Source: an uncultured Georgenia sp. | Lineage (GTDB): Bacteria; Actinomycetota; Actinomycetes; Actinomycetales; Actinomycetaceae | DNA length: 17,192 bases | Assembly: GCF_937958535.1 (NCBI RefSeq) | Contig: NZ_CALGNQ010000021.1 | Span: 1 to 17,192, forward strand | Direction of reading: 5' to 3' | Shown: positions 13,602 through 17,192 of the stretch, piece by piece | Layout of the letters: the number at the start of each line of letters is the position of its first letter | How positions within the stretch are numbered: the first letter of the stretch is position 1 | The notes under the pieces: generated by a model | What the model saw: only the letters and a program-made list of their open reading frames with translations | Databases searched by the model: none | What the model was told of the DNA's origin: nothing | Translations under genes and position numbers: made by a program

Positions 13602-14248
13602 CGCGCGAACGCCACCTTCTGCTCGATCCGGTTGGCCAGGGTGCCCGCCGGCACCGTGATGAGGAGGTAGAAGACCGCGATCCCGGTGAACACCCACAGC
13701 GCGGTGCCCGGGTTGGCCAGGGCGACCGTGCGGGCCGTCGACACCAGCTCGGCGGTGGCGAACCCGGCGGCGATCGAGGTGTTCTTCACCATCGCGATGA
13801 GCACGTTGATGATCGGCGGGATGACCGTGCGCACCGCCTGCGGCATGACGATGAGCTGCAGCGACTGCCCGCCGGTGAGCCCGATCGCGCGGGCCGCCTC
13901 GGCCTGGCCGATGCCGACGCTGTTGATGCCCGAGCGGACCGCCTCACAGACGAAGGCGGAGGTGTAGACGGACAGGGCCACGATCGCCTGGGTCCGGCCG
14001 ATCGGGATGAGGATGTCCATCGTCAGCAGGACACTGGAGACGAAGATGAAGATCAGTGTCAGCGGGGTGTTGCGCATGACCTCCACCCACGCGGTGGACA
14101 CCCAGCGCAGCGTGGAGAGAGGCGAGACACGCATCGCGGCGAGCAGGATGCCGACGACGAGCGAGACGACGCCCGTGACCACGGCGAGGTAGAGCGTGGT
14201 GAGGAAGCCGTTCCAGAAGGCCGGCAGGTTGTCGAGGACGACGTTCAT
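13598..14248 (-). CDS. gluC: Amino acid (glutamate-type) ABC transporter permease GluC
   Basis: This 216-residue permease has about five transmembrane helices and the HisM-type fold. The EAA loop reads AEAARAIGLTGGQSLQLIVM (about 132-151), then PQAVRTVIPP. It pairs with GluD and docks the GluA ATPase. ATG 14248 is preceded by AGGGAG at a spacing of 8 nt. A strong hairpin lies in the 66-bp gap from gluB and may lower gluC/gluD expression relative to the binding protein. The stop overlaps the gluD start by 4 nt. Confidence 0.9.
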   Translation of the reverse strand: MNVVLDNLPAFWNGFLTTLYLAVVTGVVSLVVGILLAAMRVSPLSTLRWVSTAWVEVMRNTPLTLIFIFVSSVLLTMDILIPIGRTQAIVALSVYTSAFVCEAVRSGINSVGIGQAEAARAIGLTGGQSLQLIVMPQAVRTVIPPIINVLIAMVKNTSIAAGFATAELVSTARTVALANPGTALWVFTGIAVFYLLITVPAGTLANRIEQKVAFAR

Positions 14249-14271
14249 GACAGGTGCTCCCTGGTGCGGGT

Positions 14272-14303
14272 GCGGCGGCCCGGGACACCGCCCGGGCCGC
14301 CGC
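14272..14303 (-). terminator. Intercistronic hairpin between gluB and gluC
   Basis: A 13-bp perfect stem has plus-strand arms GCGGCGGCCCGGG (14272-14284) and CCCGGGCCGCCGC (14291-14303) with a 6-nt loop, just after the gluB stop and before the gluC ribosome binding site. It may attenuate transcription or protect the gluB mRNA end, allowing surplus binding protein. Confidence 0.65.
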
Positions 14304-14314
14304 GTGCGCTGCGC

Positions 14315-15172
14315 TCAGTAGCGGTCGACCGCCGGGGGCTCCGGCAGGTCGAGGACGACGCCCGCCGTCTCGTTCCAGGCCTTCTCCCAGTCGCCGTTCT
14401 CGTAGGACTCCTCGAGGACGTCGTTGATGAAGTCGCGGAACTCGTCGTCGCCCTTCTTCAGGCCGATGCCGTAGGGCTCCTCGGTGAAGAGGTCACCCAC
14501 GAGCTTGAAGTCGTCCGGCGACTCGTCGACGTAGCCGGCGAGGATGACGTTGTCCGTGGTCACCGCGTCGACCTGGCCGCTGAGCAGCGGGTCGAGGCAG
14601 TCGGTGTAGGCACCGTAGGTGACGAGCTCGGCCTCGGGGTAGTTCTCGGCGATGTTCTGCGCCGGGGTGGACCCGTCGGCGGAGCACACACGCTTGCCGG
14701 CGAGGTCGTCGGGGCCGTTGATGTCGGTGTTGTCCTGCAGCACCATGAGCGACTGGCCGGCGATGTAGTACGGCCCGGCGAAGTCGACGACCTCCTTGCG
14801 GGTGTCGTTGATCGTGTAGGTCGCCACGACGATGTCCACCGAGCCGTTCTCGATGAGCGTCTCGCGCTGGGCGGACTGTGCCTCGACGAACTCCGCCTCC
14901 ACGCCGAGGGCGTCGGCGATGAGCTTGCCGATCTCGACGTCGAAACCGACCGGCACACCGTCCGGGCCCTGCAGGCCGAAGAGCGGCTGGTCGAACTTCG
15001 TGCCGATGGTGATGGTCCCCTCCTCGGCGATGCGCGCCATCGTGCTGCCCTCGGGGAACTCCGACGGGTCCGGCGCGTCGCCGGAGCCCCCGCCGTTGTC
15101 GTCGCCGCAGGCGGTCAGCGCCAGCACGCCGGCGGCTGCCAGCGCGATCAGGGAGTTCCGGGTCTTGCGCAT
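14315..15172 (-). CDS. gluB: Glutamate-type solute-binding lipoprotein GluB
   Basis: This 285-residue extracytoplasmic substrate-binding protein has a lipoprotein signal peptide with lipobox LTAC, so Cys22 should be lipidated and anchor it outside the membrane. A short Gly/Asp/Ser/Pro linker precedes the family 3 solute-binding fold, with TITIGTKFDQPLFGLQ (about 53-68), GFDVEIGKLIADALG (about 76-90) and VDIVVATYTIND (about 112-123). Two further cysteines (in RVCSADG and TDCLDP) may form a disulphide, as in related glutamate-binding proteins. ATG 15172 has AAGGAG 8 nt upstream. It follows gluA after 44 bp and is followed by a stable hairpin. Glutamate or a related acidic amino acid is the likely ligand. 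Confidence 0.9.
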   Translation of the reverse strand: MRKTRNSLIALAAAGVLALTACGDDNGGGSGDAPDPSEFPEGSTMARIAEEGTITIGTKFDQPLFGLQGPDGVPVGFDVEIGKLIADALGVEAEFVEAQSAQRETLIENGSVDIVVATYTINDTRKEVVDFAGPYYIAGQSLMVLQDNTDINGPDDLAGKRVCSADGSTPAQNIAENYPEAELVTYGAYTDCLDPLLSGQVDAVTTDNVILAGYVDESPDDFKLVGDLFTEEPYGIGLKKGDDEFRDFINDVLEESYENGDWEKAWNETAGVVLDLPEPPAVDRY

Positions 15173-15216
15173 ACGTGTTTCTCCTTCGAAGTACGGCGTC
15201 GGGGGTGAGCCGTCGG

Positions 15217-15993
15217 TCAGTGGGTGAGGATCTTGGACAGGAAGTCCTTGGCGCGGTCCGTCTCGGCGTGGGTGAAGAACGCCTCGGGGTCCTTCTCCTC
15301 GACGATCTCGCCCGCGTCCATGAACACGACGCGGTCACCGGCCTTGCGGGCGAAGCCCATCTCGTGGGTGACGACGACCATCGTCATCCCGGTGCGCGCC
15401 AGCCTCGTCATGACGTCGAGGACCTCGTTGATCATCTCCGGGTCCAGCGCGGAGGTCGGCTCGTCGAAGAGCATGACCTTCGGTTGCATCGCCAGCGCGC
15501 GGGCGATCGCCACGCGCTGCTGCTGGCCGCCGGACAGCTGGGCGGGCAGCTTGCCGGCCTGGTTGGCCACACCGACCCGCTCCAGCAGGTCCATCGCCAG
15601 GTCGCGCGCCTCCTTGGGGCGCATCCCCTTGACCTTGGTCGGGCCGAGGGTGACGTTGTCCAGCACCGTCTTGTGCGCGAAGAGGTTGAAGGACTGGAAG
15701 ACCATCCCGACGTCGGCCCGGAGCTTGGCCAGCGCCTTGCCCTCCTCGGGGAGGGGGGTGCCGTCGATGAGGATCTGGCCCGAGTCGATCGTCTCCAGGC
15801 GGTTGATGGTGCGGCACAGCGTCGACTTGCCCGACCCGGAGGGCCCGATGACGACGACCACCTCGCCGCGGTGCACGGTGAGGTTGATGTTCTTCAGGAC
15901 GTGGAGCTCACCGAACCACTTGTTGACGTCGCGCATCTCGACGAGAGGTTCGGTGGTCGGTGGAGGCATTGCGTGGGGGCCCGGCTCGGTCAT
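15217..15993 (-). CDS. gluA: Glutamate-type ABC transporter ATP-binding protein GluA
   Basis: This 258-residue polar-amino-acid ABC ATPase energises the GluCD channel from the cytoplasm. It shows Walker A GPSGSGKST (50-58), the Q-loop Gln100, the signature LSGGQQQR (153-160), Walker B VMLFDEPTSALD (173-184) and the switch His210. The start ATG 15993 has AGGT 8 nt upstream. An in-frame TTG at 16002 would add three residues but sits directly against that AGGT, so it is less likely. It is the first gene of the gluABCD operon, transcribed divergently from miaB. The gene order is the same as in Corynebacterium glutamicum glutamate uptake. Confidence 0.93.
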   Translation of the reverse strand: MTEPGPHAMPPPTTEPLVEMRDVNKWFGELHVLKNINLTVHRGEVVVVIGPSGSGKSTLCRTINRLETIDSGQILIDGTPLPEEGKALAKLRADVGMVFQSFNLFAHKTVLDNVTLGPTKVKGMRPKEARDLAMDLLERVGVANQAGKLPAQLSGGQQQRVAIARALAMQPKVMLFDEPTSALDPEMINEVLDVMTRLARTGMTMVVVTHEMGFARKAGDRVVFMDAGEIVEEKDPEAFFTHAETDRAKDFLSKILTH

Positions 15994-16004
15994 AGTGGCC
16001 AACC

Positions 16005-16034
16005 TAACTACACAATGTGATGGCGGTCATGCAA
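16005..16034 (-). promoter_or_regulatory. Putative promoter of gluABCD
   Basis: On the minus strand TTGCAT (16034-16029), an 18-nt spacer and TAGTTA (16010-16005) form a plausible sigma-A-type promoter, 11 nt before the gluA ATG. This AT-richer patch stands out in the divergent intergenic region. The start site is unproven. Confidence 0.4.
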
Positions 16035-16103
16035 TTCAGGTCACAGTCCGGCTACGTGTCGGCGGCCCTCCGCGGCCCCTGCAGCGGGCCCTTCCCGGGC
16101 AAC

Positions 16104-16109
16104 TAGACT
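16104..16109 (+). promoter_or_regulatory. -10 element of miaB
   Basis: TAGACT lies 9 nt before the miaB ATG and no Shine-Dalgarno sequence intervenes, so the transcript should be leaderless or nearly so. No clear -35 box is seen. Confidence 0.45.
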
Positions 16110-16118
16110 GGCCCGACG

Positions 16119-17192
16119 ATGACTGCCACCGTGACCCCGCCCCGCACCTACGTCGTGCGCACGATGGGCTGCCAGATGAACGTGCACGACTCCGAGCGGC
16201 TGGCCGGGATGCTCGAGGCCGCCGGGTACGTCCCGGCCGAGCCGGCCACCGCCGGTGACCCGCTCGGGCAGGGCGCGGACGTCGTCGTCATCAACACCTG
16301 CTCGGTGCGGGAGAACGCCGCCACCCGGCTCTTCGGCAACCTCGGCCACCTCGCCGCGGTCAAGCGTCGCCGGCCCGGCATGCAGATCGCCGTCGGCGGC
16401 TGCCTGGCCCAGCAGCTGCGGGACGGCCTCGTGGAGAAGGCGCCGTGGGTCGACGTCGTCTTCGGCACCCACAACCTCGACGTGCTGCCCACCCTCCTCG
16501 AACGGGCCCGGCACAACGCCGAGGCGCAGGTGGAGATCGAGGAGTCGCTCAAGGTCTTCCCCTCGACGCTGCCGACCAAGCGCGAGTCCGCCTACGCGGC
16601 GTGGGTGTCGATCTCCGTGGGGTGCAACAACACCTGCACCTTCTGCATCGTCCCGCACCTGCGCGGCAAGGAGCGCGACCGCCGCCCGGGTGACGTTCTC
16701 GCCGAGGTGCAGGCCGTCGTCGCGCAGGGCGCCGTCGAGGTCACCCTGCTGGGCCAGAACGTCAACTCCTACGGCGTCGGCTTCGGCGACCGCGGCGCCT
16801 TCGCGAAGCTGCTGCGCGCCTGCGGCGACATCGAGGGCCTGGAGCGGGTGCGCTTCACCTCGCCGCACCCGGCCGCGTTCACCGACGACGTCATCGAGGC
16901 GATGGCGCAGACGCCCAACGTCATGCCCCAGCTCCACATGCCGTTGCAGTCCGGCTCGGACCGGATCCTGCGCGCCATGCGGCGCTCCTACCGCTCGGCA
17001 CGGTTCCTCGGCATCCTCGACCGGGTGCGGGCCGCCATCCCCGACGCCGCGATCAGCACCGACATCATCGTCGGTTTCCCCGGGGAGACCGAGGAGGACT
17101 TCCAGGCCACCCTCGACGTCGTCGCGGCGTCCCGGTTCGCCAGCGCCTTCACCTTCCAGTACTCACCGCGCCCGGGCACCCCGGCCGCCGAC
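16119..17192 (+). CDS. miaB: tRNA-2-methylthio-N6-isopentenyladenosine synthase MiaB (3' end cut by window)
   Basis: The first 358 codons are present and the frame runs off the right edge without a stop; MiaB is usually about 450-500 residues. This radical-SAM methylthiotransferase converts i6A37 of certain tRNAs to ms2i6A37 using two [4Fe-4S] clusters. The N-terminal UPF0004 domain supplies cluster cysteines C18 (TMGCQMN), C61 (NTCSVRE) and C95 (GGCLAQ). The radical SAM motif CNNTCTFC gives C169, C173 and C176. Further family motifs are LGQNVNSYG and PLQSGSDRILRAMRRSY, the latter near residues 275-291. The TRAM domain is outside the window. MiaB rather than the related MtaB or RimO is supported by the motifs and by the recA-recX neighbourhood. 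It is divergent from gluA. Confidence 0.95.
   Translation, partial: MTATVTPPRTYVVRTMGCQMNVHDSERLAGMLEAAGYVPAEPATAGDPLGQGADVVVINTCSVRENAATRLFGNLGHLAAVKRRRPGMQIAVGGCLAQQLRDGLVEKAPWVDVVFGTHNLDVLPTLLERARHNAEAQVEIEESLKVFPSTLPTKRESAYAAWVSISVGCNNTCTFCIVPHLRGKERDRRPGDVLAEVQAVVAQGAVEVTLLGQNVNSYGVGFGDRGAFAKLLRACGDIEGLERVRFTSPHPAAFTDDVIEAMAQTPNVMPQLHMPLQSGSDRILRAMRRSYRSARFLGILDRVRAAIPDAAISTDIIVGFPGETEEDFQATLDVVAASRFASAFTFQYSPRPGTPAAD

Overview
The window is 17.2 kb of very G+C-rich DNA from an actinobacterium. The order pgsA - cinA/pncC - clgR, then lhr/nei, DUF3046 - recA - recX, gluABCD and miaB is a familiar actinobacterial chromosomal neighbourhood. The sequence resembles Micrococcales relatives (Intrasporangiaceae or Ornithinimicrobiaceae type), but that placement is an inference. 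Almost all of it is ordinary core chromosome. The left 1.1 kb looks different and more accessory.

Layout. Positions 1-145 hold an array of an 18-bp unit. A class I SAM O-methyltransferase gene (245-934, +) follows, then a second array of nearly the same 18-bp unit in the opposite orientation (972-1115). A CapA-family membrane-anchored protein (1141-2448, -) is divergent from pgsA (2510-3118, +). pgsA overlaps the CinA C-terminal/PncC amidase gene (3105-3602, +), and the Clp regulator gene clgR follows (3741-4049, +), closed by a strong hairpin terminator. On the minus strand are an unknown single-pass exported protein (4111-4782) and a two-gene DNA-repair unit: lhr helicase (5674-10377) overlapping an Fpg/Nei glycosylase (4908-5687). 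On the plus strand are a DUF3046 gene (10465-10695), recA (10923-11966) and recX (11963-12544), ending at a terminator shared with the convergent gluABCD amino-acid ABC transporter operon (15993 down to 12717, -). miaB starts divergently from gluA at 16119 and runs off the right edge.

How the genes work together. The main theme is DNA repair and stress response. lhr and nei overlap by 14 nt. recA and recX overlap through a CTGA junction. The recA upstream region carries both a LexA/SOS-type box and a match to the mycobacterial RecA-NDp (PafBC-dependent) promoter motif. ClgR is a proteostasis activator that has been linked to such promoters in actinobacteria. pgsA makes phosphatidylglycerophosphate, PncC recycles NMN, gluABCD imports glutamate-type amino acids and MiaB modifies tRNA.

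Most notable observations. (1) Two inverted arrays of one 18-bp unit bracket a single methyltransferase gene. (2) That methyltransferase carries a short out-of-frame patch consistent with two compensating frameshifts. (3) recX has no ATG, GTG or TTG that would give a full-length protein; it appears to start at a CTG overlapping the recA stop, behind a strong ribosome binding site. (4) capA and pgsA are divergent genes that both seem to make leaderless mRNAs. (5) recA appears to have two damage-responsive promoters. I saw no tRNA, rRNA, CRISPR array, transposase or phage gene, and no clearly new multi-gene system.
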